Source: Anaerolineaceae bacterium
Lineage (GTDB): Bacteria; Chloroflexota; Anaerolineae; Anaerolineales; Villigracilaceae
Assembly: GCA_009885445.1 (NCBI GenBank)
Contig: VFKQ01000276.1
Location: forward strand, 1 to 9,951
DNA length: 9,951 nucleotides
Reading direction: 5' to 3'
Each line of letters starts with the position of its first letter. Positions within the stretch are counted from its first letter, which is position 1. The position numbers were made by a program, and so were the translations under genes. The notes beneath the pieces are model-generated. The model saw nothing but the letters and a program-made list of their open reading frames with translations. It made no database searches and was not told the DNA's origin. Shown here piece after piece: positions 1-7,179 of the stretch.

Positions 1-2
1 AA

Positions 3-35
3 GCCGCCAAATCAGCGGGCGAACCCAAAGCCTGA
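3..35 (+). CDS. Possible C-terminal tail of an upstream gene (partial)
   Basis: The third forward frame is open from the window edge and would encode a tail AAKSAGEPKA followed by TGA at 33-35. An Ala/Lys/Pro-rich charged tail is typical of protein C-termini, and it ends about 50 bases before the next start. Other frames are also open over so short a stretch, so this is only a suggestion. No function can be given. Confidence 0.22.
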   Translation, partial: AAKSAGEPKA

Positions 36-76
36 TTCCCCTCTCGGGCAGGGTGCGCTGAGGCGCGTGTCTCCGC

Positions 77-82
77 TACAAT
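77..82 (+). promoter_or_regulatory. Candidate -10 box of a leaderless promoter
   Basis: TACAAT matches the sigma70 -10 consensus at five of six positions and ends six bases before the ATG at 89. Transcription would therefore begin at or next to the start codon. No Shine-Dalgarno precedes that ATG, which fits a leaderless mRNA. No convincing -35 box lies 16-18 bases upstream, so the call rests on the -10 and its spacing alone. Confidence 0.4.
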
Positions 83-88
83 GCCTCT

Positions 89-784
89 ATGAAACTCCTT
101 GAATCCTTTTTGCTCGCCACCCCCTACCTCTTCCTCAAAAAAATTCCATACTTGTGGGTGCTCGTCGTGGCCTTCTACGTCTGGCCGCCGATCATCTCGG
201 GCATTTTGCTGACCATCATCGCGCTCGGCTTGCTGATGATGAAAGGGCAAGACTGGGCCTGGACTCGGTATACCCGCCGTGAGTTCGCGCGCGACGCGGC
301 TTCCGTCTACGTGACTCACGTCCGCGCCCGCGCCTCTTATCGCGCTCGAAACGGGTTCCTGCTTCTGATCGTCTCTGCCGCTTTGGGCTGGCTCCTCGCC
401 GGTCAACTCGACTTCAGCGCCGCGCACTGGACCCTGCTGATTGCTGGACTCATGGCGCTCTACAAAGATGCCCTGCTCTTCGGCGCCGGCCTGACAGTGA
501 TTCTCACCGAGCAGGGACTCTCCCTGCGCTACGTCCCCGGCCACGTGGACTATCGCATCCTGATTCGCTTCAACGAGATTCGCGCCGTGAAGCCAATGAA
601 ATTTATGCGCGATGAAAAAATCTCCGTGCTCAGTCCCCTGCGCACCCCGCAACACGGACTGCTCATCACCCCGCGCAATCGAAATGGATTCTCGGCAACC
701 CTCAGTGATTTTTTTCTGGTCGTCGAAGATGAAGCCGAATTTATCAAGCGCCTGCCTTTTGGGTTGGTGGAAGAAACGCAATAA
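89..784 (+). CDS. Membrane protein with PH-like C-terminal domain, function unknown
   Basis: A 231-residue protein that I cannot assign to a named family. Hydrophobic segments lie at about residues 20-51 (long enough for one or two helices), 89-107 and 111-135. Between them is a basic cytoplasmic-type stretch rich in Arg (55-88), consistent with the positive-inside rule. After the last helix, residues about 138-225 alternate short beta-like segments (LTEQGLSLRYVPG, IRFNEIRAVKP, GLLITPRN) and end in a helix-like EDEAEFIKRLP. That pattern recalls bacterial PH-like domains that follow membrane helices. The ATG at 89 has no Shine-Dalgarno but sits just after a TACAAT box. The next gene starts 21 bases after the stop, so the two may be co-transcribed. 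A membrane location is well supported; the PH-like label is inference from pattern. Confidence 0.8.
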   Translation: MKLLESFLLATPYLFLKKIPYLWVLVVAFYVWPPIISGILLTIIALGLLMMKGQDWAWTRYTRREFARDAASVYVTHVRARASYRARNGFLLLIVSAALGWLLAGQLDFSAAHWTLLIAGLMALYKDALLFGAGLTVILTEQGLSLRYVPGHVDYRILIRFNEIRAVKPMKFMRDEKISVLSPLRTPQHGLLITPRNRNGFSATLSDFFLVVEDEAEFIKRLPFGLVEETQ

Positions 785-805
785 GTTTTAAACGGAGCCG
801 CATTG

Positions 806-1417
806 ATGGTTGCATCCTCTGCTCGCACTTTTTCTTTGAACTCACTATCCAATCTCGAACTGCATAACGTAAGCGCACAGCCGCTGACGTATCTCGGTCG
901 CCCCGCCCTGCGACTCATCGAACAAGACGGGCCAATGCATGGCCTGGCGATTCTGTCCGCTTCAAATTTTACAGACGGCGTCATCGAAGTAGACGTGGCT
1001 GGCGCTCCGCAAAAAGACGCGCCACAAGCCATGCGCGGATTTGTGGGCATCGCCTTTCGTGTGCAACCAAACGCGGAGCGCTTCGAATGTTTCTACCTGC
1101 GCCCCACCAACGGTCGCGCCGACGATCAACTGCGCCGCAATCATGCAACGCAATATATTTCCCACCCCCATTTTCCCTGGCACCGCTTAAGAGAAGAGAC
1201 TCCCGGCGTCTACGAATCCTACGCCGACCTCGTGCCCGGGGCATGGATATCGGTCAAAATCGTCGTGGCGGGAACCCGCGCGGAACTTTACATTCACGGC
1301 GCAGACCAGCCCTGCCTCGTAGTGAACGACCTGAAACTCAGCGACACAAATGGACAAATCGCACTCTGGGCCGGGCCGGGCACGCAGGCGCACTTCTCGG
1401 CGCTGACGGTGAAATAA
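806..1417 (+). CDS. LamG / concanavalin A-like jelly-roll protein, cytoplasmic
   Basis: A 203-residue protein without signal peptide or membrane helix. The chain is a run of beta-strand segments typical of the LamG/ConA-like jelly roll (the fold also used by DUF1080-type proteins). Key blocks are FTDGVIEVDV (about residues 51-60), RGFVGIAFRV (72-81), FECFYLRPTNGRADDQ (about 88-103), the YESYADLVPGAWISVKIVV block (about 132-150), AELYIH and LVVNDLK. It ends with the characteristic GQIALW...AHFSALTV strand pair. I recognise the YLRPTNGRADDQ block as typical of a widespread uncharacterised bacterial family; no catalytic activity is established. The ATG at 806 is chosen over the TTG at 803 because the GGAG at 794-797 lies eight bases before it. 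It follows the membrane-protein gene closely and may share its transcript. Confidence 0.82.
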   Translation: MVASSARTFSLNSLSNLELHNVSAQPLTYLGRPALRLIEQDGPMHGLAILSASNFTDGVIEVDVAGAPQKDAPQAMRGFVGIAFRVQPNAERFECFYLRPTNGRADDQLRRNHATQYISHPHFPWHRLREETPGVYESYADLVPGAWISVKIVVAGTRAELYIHGADQPCLVVNDLKLSDTNGQIALWAGPGTQAHFSALTVK

Positions 1418-1780
1418 GTTGGCATTGTTTTCTTGAGGGGAGAAACGCGATGATATGCTGGACAAAATCGAACTTATTAATCTTTGGCCGCCTAAACATT
1501 AGTTGGCATGCCCTTGCCAGCAATTCTCAATATAGTCACAGAGGGGGCTTTCAACTCCCTGATACTCTCTTTGCTAACTACTGCCTCTTTTTAACAATCA
1601 CCTGTAGCCTCTTTTGGGCGAAATTTAGGTCGGAAGTCTGAATCGAGTGACAAGCTTTGCGTGCATACTTCAGGTCAGTTACCCAATGCTGCCGGGTTCC
1701 TTTCGCCTTTGTTATGAAAGTACTATCTTTAGCCTGTGGAATGAGGGTAAAATTTCAGCCTACCCCGTTTGGGTGAACGT
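1418..1780. other. AT-richer intergenic spacer before the kinase gene
   Basis: This stretch of about 360 bases is visibly lower in GC than the genes on either side. It probably carries the kinase promoter, but no box pair stands out. The best -10 is TACTAT at 1721-1726, with only a poor -35 (TTCCTT, 1697-1702). The sequence AGTTGGCAT occurs twice, at about 1418 and 1501. I see no clear rho-independent terminator for the preceding gene. A small ORF with a Shine-Dalgarno is listed separately at 1450. Confidence 0.5.
1450..1641 (+). CDS. Weak candidate small ORF, 63 residues
   Basis: The ATG at 1450 is preceded by GAGGGGAG (1435-1442) at about seven bases, a better Shine-Dalgarno than most genes here have. 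The product would start MICWTKSNLLIF, with a hydrophobic stretch near residues 41-57 and a basic tail. The amino-acid make-up (many Cys, Trp, Ser, Phe) is more like translated spacer than a folded protein, and codon use differs from the neighbours. A second ATG at 1455 in another frame gives MLDKIELINLWPPKH and then stops, which could be the remnant of a broken gene. I think neither is likely to be a functional gene. Confidence 0.15.
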   Translation: MICWTKSNLLIFGRLNISWHALASNSQYSHRGGFQLPDTLFANYCLFLTITCSLFWAKFRSEV

Positions 1781-4700
1781 ATGCAATCACAACAACTTCC
1801 CTCCACGCTTAGCCGAGTTCTTCAGAGCGCCGTGTTTGTTTATCAACTGGTGGCTGTCCTGGCATTTTTGGGCACCCTGTTGCTAGCCAATGCATGGTTG
1901 GAGGCCCCCTTCCTCGGCACGTATTTTGAGAAGACGATGGTCAACAATGGCGTTGGCCCGAGCGCGCCCTCCGCGCAATGGGACTTGTGGAACCAGAATA
2001 TCGGGGCAGATGGCAGACACATCCCCAGCTACCGCCTGTTAAAAGTGAATGGCGTCGCAGTCCGCTCGCAGGCCGAGATCGCAGACGTTCTGTCTGGTGA
2101 AACATCCGGCACGAAGCCAACCTCGGTGGGTTTTGTGGCCGGCGAAAGTATTCCCGTCACACTCGAGCTGCTTACCGGCGAAATAAAAGAATATGAGGTA
2201 ACGCTGGGGGGTTATCCCGTTGCAGATCGCAACGCCTTTCTCGTCTTGCCAGCCATTATCAGCGGAATCTTTTTACTAATGGGCTTGTGGATTTTTGGCC
2301 TGCGGCGCACCGAATCAGCAGGGCGCTCATTTTCGATTTTCGCCTCCTCGCTCTCCATTGCCACGGGCACGCTCTTTAATGTTTACACAACGCACGAATT
2401 CACCTACTTATGGACTTTTGCCGTGGCCATGGTGGGGGCTTCAATGATCGACATGGCCATGACCTTCCCGCAGGAATTTCGCCCGGCCATTCAGCGTCCC
2501 TACCTGCGCTGGGTGGGCTATGCCATCGGCATTGTTTTGATCGCCCTGGCTTTTCCGACACTCACAAATTTCAATGCCCCCCGTGCGTATGTAGGCGCCT
2601 GGCTGAATACATATTTGTTTACTGCATTGTGCGGCCTGACCTATTTTGGCTTCACCATTTATTACAGTATCAAGTCGCCTTCACCGGTGGTCAAATCACA
2701 ATCAGTGACAATTTTGGTCGGCTCGGTCATCGGCTTCAGCGGCATGATCTATTGGATGTTGACCACCTTCCTCTCCACGTTGTTTCCGTCTTTGGCCACT
2801 CTGGGCTTTTCGTTCTCCACCCTTCTATTCCTGCCGCTGATCTTCTTTCCGCTTTCTATTAGCTACACCATTTTGCGCTTCAGACTCTTGCAAACAGACA
2901 CATGGGTGCGCCAGGGCTTGGCCTATGCCCTGTTGACAATCGTGGTCATTGGCGGGTTTGGCTTGCTCGTCTCGGGCATCAGCCTGATCTTTAATGTAGC
3001 CTTTGACCTGGCCAATGTCTACTTCATTATCGGTCTGGTTTTCCTCATCGTGATTCTGCTCGACCCCATGCGCCTGACTGTGCAATCTGGCGTGGATAAT
3101 ATCTTCTTCCGCGGGCAACGCGCCTACCTGCTCAGTCAGCAGGAGTTCACTCATCAAATGTCCAGCGTGGTAGACCAGGATGGAATCGCCCGCGTCTTGC
3201 GCGAAAATGTAATGAGCACGCTGGCCCCAGACCGCACGCATATTTATTTATACGAAAGCCTAAACGATCAATATGCGGCCATGCTTGGGCCTGACAACCG
3301 CCCCTCAAGCGACATTCGCTTTGTGTCCAACAGCCCAATGGTGCAGTACTTCCAAAAGGAAAGCCTGCCTTTATATTTGGATGGCGTCAACCAACCGCCC
3401 AGCTTGAAGACCGAAGAAGCGCGTCTCGCCCTGCTGGGCACGCGTCTCTTCGTGCGCCTTCCCGGCCAGGACCGTCCACTGGGCTGGCTGGCCCTCGGGT
3501 CGCGTCTTTCGGGACAGCCCTACTCGCCGCAAGACCTTTCGTTTCTCGAGAATCTGTGCGAGCAGGCCGCCGTTGCTTTTGAGCGCGCCCAAACTGTTTC
3601 AGACCTCGAGCGCCGCGTGCAGGAAATGAACGCCCTTTCACGTGTTTCGCAAGGCGTCAACATCACCCTCACCTTCGATGATGTGCTCGAACTGATCTTC
3701 GCCCAAACTGCGCAGATCCTCCCCGCATCTGATTTTCACATCACCCTACACAACAAGGGCACCGATTATTTTTACTACGGCTTCTGTGTTGAAAACCGTG
3801 ACCGACGCGAAGATCTCGAGAACGAACCCATCCCGCCCGGGCACGGTCTCGCGCAGGATGTAATTCACAAAGGCCGCCCGCTCTTAACCCAGGATTACAT
3901 CCGCGAATGTCAGGCGCGGAATGCCGTCCCATCTGAGGAGGGCATTTATGCCTGGATGGGCGTGCCGCTCAACGCGGGGGCCGAGACGATTGGCGCGCTC
4001 AGCATCGGCAGTCGTGACGCCCTGGTCAACTACACGCGCGGACAGCTGGAACTGCTCCAAAATATTTCAGACCACACCGCCGGCGCCATCGTCAAGTCAC
4101 GCCTGCTCGAAGAGTCTGAGCGGCGCACCGCGCAACTCTCCACGCTAAATGACATTACGCGCCAACTGACATCCACGCTCGAAACCGAACCGTTGCTTCA
4201 AAATATTCTTGAAAACGCCGTCTCCATTTTGAACTGCGAAGCCGGCAGTCTTTTTCTCGTGGATGAACAGACCGACGAGTTGATTTTCACCGTCACCGTT
4301 GGCCCCGTGGCCACCAACTTGCTCGGCATGCGTCTGCCGCCCGGCTCGGGCATTGTTGGACGCGCGGTTAATTTGCGCAGTGCCGTGATAGACAACAACG
4401 CCCAAGGCTCTGGCTCACGTCACACTGAAACAGATGAGCAAACCGGGTTCATCAGCCGCGCCTTGCTTGCCGTGCCTCTCTTGGTCAAAGACCGCGTTAT
4501 CGGCGTTGTTGAAGTCATCAACCGCCGCGACGGTCTGCCCTTTGGCAACGACGACCAAAACCTGCTCACCGCCTTCGCCGGTCAGGCCGCGGTCGCGCTT
4601 GAGAACGCCCGCCTGTATACCCTCACCGACAAGGAACTCACCGCCCGCGTTGAGGAACTCTCGGTCATGCAACGCATCGACCGCGAACTCAACGCCAGCC

Positions 4701-5845
4701 TCGAAATGGATCGCGCCATACGCATCACCCTCGACTGGGCCATGCGCCAGTCACAGGCCGAGGCCGGGCTGATCGGCATGCTTGAGGCGGGCAGTCTGCG
4801 CATCATGGCCCAACAGGGTTACGGAGACCACCTCGCTTCCTACGCCAATGCGCCTCTGCCACTCGACCTGCCGATTTTGATTCGCGCCTTCGAAAGCGGA
4901 CAGCCCCAACGCGCCACGCTCGACCCCGCTCAGGGCGGGAGCCTGCTCCCCGAAGCCCGCGACCAGATCTCGGTCCCGATTCGACGCGAGGCGCAAGTCA
5001 TCGGCCTGTTAATGCTTGAGAGCACCGTCCTCGCCCAGGAAGATATCTCCTTCCTCACCCGTCTCAGCGACCATGCCGCCATCGCCATCGCCAACGCCCA
5101 ACTGTACAACGAAGTGCAGGCGGCCAATGCGGCCAAGAGCGAATTTGTTTCATTCGTGGCGCATGAACTCAAAAACCCAATGACCTCCATCAAAGGCTAT
5201 AGCGAATTGCTGGCCGGCGGCAAAGTGGGCGCGGTGAATGAAATGCAGTCCAACTTCCTGGCCACCATTCGCTCGAACGTCGAACGCATGTCCACGCTCG
5301 TTTCCGACTTGAACGACAACTCCAAGATCGAAGCCGGTCAATTGCGCATTGATTTTAGAGAGGTGCAAGTACCCGACGTGGTCGATGAAGTCATCCGCTC
5401 CACACGCCGTCAACTCGAAGACAAGCACCAGACCGTGGAAGTGATTCTGCCCGACAGCATCGCCCCCGTCTGGGCCGACCGCACCCGTGTGGGTCAGGTG
5501 CTCACCAACCTGCTTAGCAATGCCCACAAATACACACCCGAGGAAGGCAAGGTCACCCTCGGCGCCGAAGAGAGCAACAACCACTGGGACCCAGACGGCG
5601 CTGGACGCGTCGTCCACTTATGGGTGCGCGACACGGGCATCGGCATCAACGCTGAAGACCAGACCAAGATATTCCAGAAATTCTTCCGCTCCGAAGACCA
5701 AAAAGCGCGCGAGGCCCCGGGCACCGGCCTGGGCCTAAATATCACCAAGAGCCTCGTTGAAATGCAGGGCGGACGCATCTGGTTTGAAAGCGAATTCCGC
5801 AAAGGCACCACCTTCCACTTCACCGTGCCGGTGGCCGAAGGATAA
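1781..5845 (+). CDS. Membrane sensor histidine kinase: TM, PDZ-like loop, multi-TM, four GAFs, HisKA, HATPase
   Basis: A 1354-residue sensor kinase expected to autophosphorylate on His and pass the phosphate to a response regulator. The ATG at 1781 follows GGGTGA (1771-1776); a TTG at 1769 in frame lacks a ribosome site. Order of parts: one TM helix (about 16-39); an external PDZ-like region (about 76-143, with LLKVNGVAVRSQAEI and VTLELLTGEIKEYEVTL); about nine TM helices (153-428) ending in the PLSISYTILRFRLLQTD block typical of 7TM-type kinase inputs; and four GAF domains (about 450-605, 620-775, 795-945, 965-1110) joined by helical linkers. HisKA follows with the H-box AHELKNPMTS and phospho-acceptor His1128. 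The HATPase domain has its N-box at 1243-1251 (Asn1247), G1 DTGIGI at 1284-1289, F-box FQKFFRSED and G2 GTGLGL at 1314-1319. All catalytic boxes look intact. There is no receiver or HPt domain and no regulator gene nearby. The TM1-PDZ-TM layout recalls Bacillus ComP. Confidence 0.95.
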   Translation: MQSQQLPSTLSRVLQSAVFVYQLVAVLAFLGTLLLANAWLEAPFLGTYFEKTMVNNGVGPSAPSAQWDLWNQNIGADGRHIPSYRLLKVNGVAVRSQAEIADVLSGETSGTKPTSVGFVAGESIPVTLELLTGEIKEYEVTLGGYPVADRNAFLVLPAIISGIFLLMGLWIFGLRRTESAGRSFSIFASSLSIATGTLFNVYTTHEFTYLWTFAVAMVGASMIDMAMTFPQEFRPAIQRPYLRWVGYAIGIVLIALAFPTLTNFNAPRAYVGAWLNTYLFTALCGLTYFGFTIYYSIKSPSPVVKSQSVTILVGSVIGFSGMIYWMLTTFLSTLFPSLATLGFSFSTLLFLPLIFFPLSISYTILRFRLLQTDTWVRQGLAYALLTIVVIGGFGLLVSGISLIFNVAFDLANVYFIIGLVFLIVILLDPMRLTVQSGVDNIFFRGQRAYLLSQQEFTHQMSSVVDQDGIARVLRENVMSTLAPDRTHIYLYESLNDQYAAMLGPDNRPSSDIRFVSNSPMVQYFQKESLPLYLDGVNQPPSLKTEEARLALLGTRLFVRLPGQDRPLGWLALGSRLSGQPYSPQDLSFLENLCEQAAVAFERAQTVSDLERRVQEMNALSRVSQGVNITLTFDDVLELIFAQTAQILPASDFHITLHNKGTDYFYYGFCVENRDRREDLENEPIPPGHGLAQDVIHKGRPLLTQDYIRECQARNAVPSEEGIYAWMGVPLNAGAETIGALSIGSRDALVNYTRGQLELLQNISDHTAGAIVKSRLLEESERRTAQLSTLNDITRQLTSTLETEPLLQNILENAVSILNCEAGSLFLVDEQTDELIFTVTVGPVATNLLGMRLPPGSGIVGRAVNLRSAVIDNNAQGSGSRHTETDEQTGFISRALLAVPLLVKDRVIGVVEVINRRDGLPFGNDDQNLLTAFAGQAAVALENARLYTLTDKELTARVEELSVMQRIDRELNASLEMDRAIRITLDWAMRQSQAEAGLIGMLEAGSLRIMAQQGYGDHLASYANAPLPLDLPILIRAFESGQPQRATLDPAQGGSLLPEARDQISVPIRREAQVIGLLMLESTVLAQEDISFLTRLSDHAAIAIANAQLYNEVQAANAAKSEFVSFVAHELKNPMTSIKGYSELLAGGKVGAVNEMQSNFLATIRSNVERMSTLVSDLNDNSKIEAGQLRIDFREVQVPDVVDEVIRSTRRQLEDKHQTVEVILPDSIAPVWADRTRVGQVLTNLLSNAHKYTPEEGKVTLGAEESNNHWDPDGAGRVVHLWVRDTGIGINAEDQTKIFQKFFRSEDQKAREAPGTGLGLNITKSLVEMQGGRIWFESEFRKGTTFHFTVPVAEG

Positions 5846-5858
5846 TTTTGAAAATCAT

Positions 5859-5887
5859 GTAGGGGCGCAGCATTGCTGCGCCCCTAC
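5859..5887. repeat. Perfect 29-nt palindrome, GTAGGGGC family, copy 1
   Basis: GTAGGGGCGCAGCA (5859-5872) pairs perfectly with TGCTGCGCCCCTAC (5874-5887) around a single central T. It lies 13 bases after the kinase stop and 36 before the FIST start, so it would form a strong hairpin in a shared transcript. It lacks the U-tract of a rho-independent terminator. A second copy with the same outer bases and the same CGAATG right flank lies at 9621-9651. It behaves like a dispersed REP/MITE-type element. Confidence 0.85.
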
Positions 5888-5923
5888 GAATGCATCACCC
5901 CAAAAAAATTTGGAAACATCCTT

Positions 5924-7087
5924 ATGACCCTCACTGCATCTGTAGGACATGCCCAAGCCCTCGATGGCCGCGAAGCTGGATTGCAAGCCACGCATCACGC
6001 GCTCAATCTTCTTGGGCCCACATCGCCCACTTTTGGCATTGTCATGTCTTCGCATCAATACCAGGCCCGCGAAGTTGCCGCTGGCGTTTCAAGCCTCACC
6101 GGCGACATGCCGCTGATCGGTTTCAGCACGCCCGCCGGTCTCACGCGCGAAGGCATCCATCCGCACTCCGTTGTGGTGGCCCTGCTCAGCGGAGACCTGC
6201 GCGCCGAAGCCCACTGGCTCCCCGGCTACGCCCAAAGCGGACGCGAGACTGCCACGCGCCTGACGCAGATCGCATCCACTCAACAACAAAACCAATTCAT
6301 GCTCATGTTCGCCGACGGCTTTAATGGCGACGCCGAACAGCTGTGCTCCACGCTGATAGACAACGCCATGCCCTTCCTCGGCGCCCTCTCCAGCGGCGAC
6401 TTGAACACAGGCAACACCTATCAGATATCCGGCACACAAGCCGGCACCGGCGGACTCAGCGCCGCCATCCTACGCGGAGCGAATCTGCGCATGGGCATCG
6501 GCTACGCCCACGGCTGGGACCCGGTCGGCAGTCAGTTCCGCATCACACGCTCGCGCGGATTCTGGTTGCGCGCTCTCGACGGTCGCCCCGCCTCCGAAAC
6601 CTACGCCCAAATCTTCGGCTACCCCGCCCGCGAGTGGGCCTTCCCGCCGCTCAGCTACCTCAGCCGCCTCTACCCGCTAGGCGTCGAAGACGGCGGCAAA
6701 CTCGTCGTGCGCTCGCCCCTGCGCGTCGAAGCCGACGGCAGTTTTCGCATGAACGCCACCCTGCGCGACGGCCTCGACGCCTTCCTCATGATCGGCAGTC
6801 GCTCCACCTGTCAAGAAGCCGCGCGCAAAGCCGCCCAACAATCCCTGCTCAAACTCGGCGACACCAAACCCGTCTTCGCCCTCGTGCTCGTCGACATCGC
6901 CTGGCAAATGTTGCTCAAATCCACCCCGGGCGCAGATATCGCCGCCATCCAGGAAATCCTCGGCACCGACGTGCCCATCGCCGGCGGCTACACCCTCGGC
7001 CAGATCGTCCCCGACAAACCCCAAGCCGCGCCACAATTCCTCAACCAACACATCGTCGTCATCACCTTCGGCGAAGAGACCGAATAA
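5924..7087 (+). CDS. FIST domain signal-transduction protein (FIST N + FIST C)
   Basis: A 387-residue soluble protein made of the two FIST halves. FIST-N occupies about residues 25-215, with the signature block PLIGFSTPAGLTREG (63-77) followed by HSVVVALLSGDL (81-92), then MLMFADGFNGD and the GALSSGDL turn. FIST-C covers about 220-385 and ends with GGYTLGQIVPD (354-364) and a final IVVITF strand. FIST domains are predicted intracellular sensors of small ligands, possibly amino acids, and are often encoded with kinases or cyclic-di-GMP enzymes. Here the gene lies 78 bases after a large kinase, on the same strand, with a palindrome between them, so a joint sensory role is a reasonable inference. 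The ATG at 5924 is chosen (weak GGAAA at 5912-5916). An in-frame TTG at 5873 is the centre of the palindrome and unlikely to start translation. A clear terminator follows. Confidence 0.9.
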   Translation: MTLTASVGHAQALDGREAGLQATHHALNLLGPTSPTFGIVMSSHQYQAREVAAGVSSLTGDMPLIGFSTPAGLTREGIHPHSVVVALLSGDLRAEAHWLPGYAQSGRETATRLTQIASTQQQNQFMLMFADGFNGDAEQLCSTLIDNAMPFLGALSSGDLNTGNTYQISGTQAGTGGLSAAILRGANLRMGIGYAHGWDPVGSQFRITRSRGFWLRALDGRPASETYAQIFGYPAREWAFPPLSYLSRLYPLGVEDGGKLVVRSPLRVEADGSFRMNATLRDGLDAFLMIGSRSTCQEAARKAAQQSLLKLGDTKPVFALVLVDIAWQMLLKSTPGADIAAIQEILGTDVPIAGGYTLGQIVPDKPQAAPQFLNQHIVVITFGEETE

Positions 7088-7095
7088 ATTAACAG

Positions 7096-7118
7096 AACGC
7101 GGCCCCTGCCGCGTTTTT
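7096..7118 (+). terminator. Rho-independent terminator after the FIST gene
   Basis: AACGCGGC (7096-7103) pairs perfectly with GCCGCGTT (7108-7115) around the loop CCCT. The run of five T bases starts within the stem end (7114-7118). It begins eight bases after the FIST stop codon. It separates the kinase/FIST transcript from the methyltransferase gene, though readthrough is possible. Confidence 0.85.
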
Positions 7119-7138
7119 GATTCTAGTATTTCTTAAAA

Positions 7139-7168
7139 ACCTTCGCGCCCTTCGCTCGCTTCGCGGTA
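7139..7168. repeat. CTTCGCG-type degenerate repeat in methyltransferase leader
   Basis: The stretch reads CCTTCGCGCCCTTCGC, then TCGCTTCGCGGT. It is a series of CTTCGCg units, or CGCGAAGG on the other strand, of seven to nine bases. Related units fill the spacer after lipB (8764-8833). Such CGAAG-rich repeats are noncoding and dispersed. This one occupies most of the space between the FIST terminator and the methyltransferase start. Confidence 0.6.
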
Positions 7169-7179
7169 AATTTTTTTTT

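Noticed and set aside
1087..1641. Forward ORF running from the LamG gene into the spacer
   Set aside because: Its first part is an Arg-rich shadow of the LamG gene. Only the portion from 1450 has a ribosome site, and it is listed separately at low confidence.
1647..1886. 79-codon forward ORF at the kinase start
   Set aside because: It overlaps the first part of the kinase in another frame, has no Shine-Dalgarno, and is rich in Cys, Phe and Trp without a pattern.
5150..5617. Reverse-strand ORF of 155 codons within the kinase
   Set aside because: It is antisense to the HisKA/HATPase region, whose motifs are intact in the forward frame; the composition is that of an antisense shadow.
5859..5887. 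Rho-independent terminator between kinase and FIST genes
   Set aside because: The hairpin is strong, but no U-tract follows on either strand, and the same sequence recurs at 9621-9651 as a dispersed repeat.
5873..5923. TTG start for the FIST gene, adding 17 residues
   Set aside because: The TTG is the centre of the perfect palindrome, there is no ribosome site before it, and the added residues are translated repeat. The ATG at 5924 begins the domain-proximal sequence.
6343..7092. Long Arg/Pro/His-rich forward ORF overlapping the FIST gene
   Set aside because: It is an out-of-frame shadow caused by the GC-rich third positions of the FIST codons; no domain is visible.
7117..7179. TTG start for the methyltransferase, adding 21 residues
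   Set aside because: It lies in the T-tract of the terminator, and the added part is translated repeat DNA (Leu/Arg-rich). The ATG pair at 7180/7183 is better.
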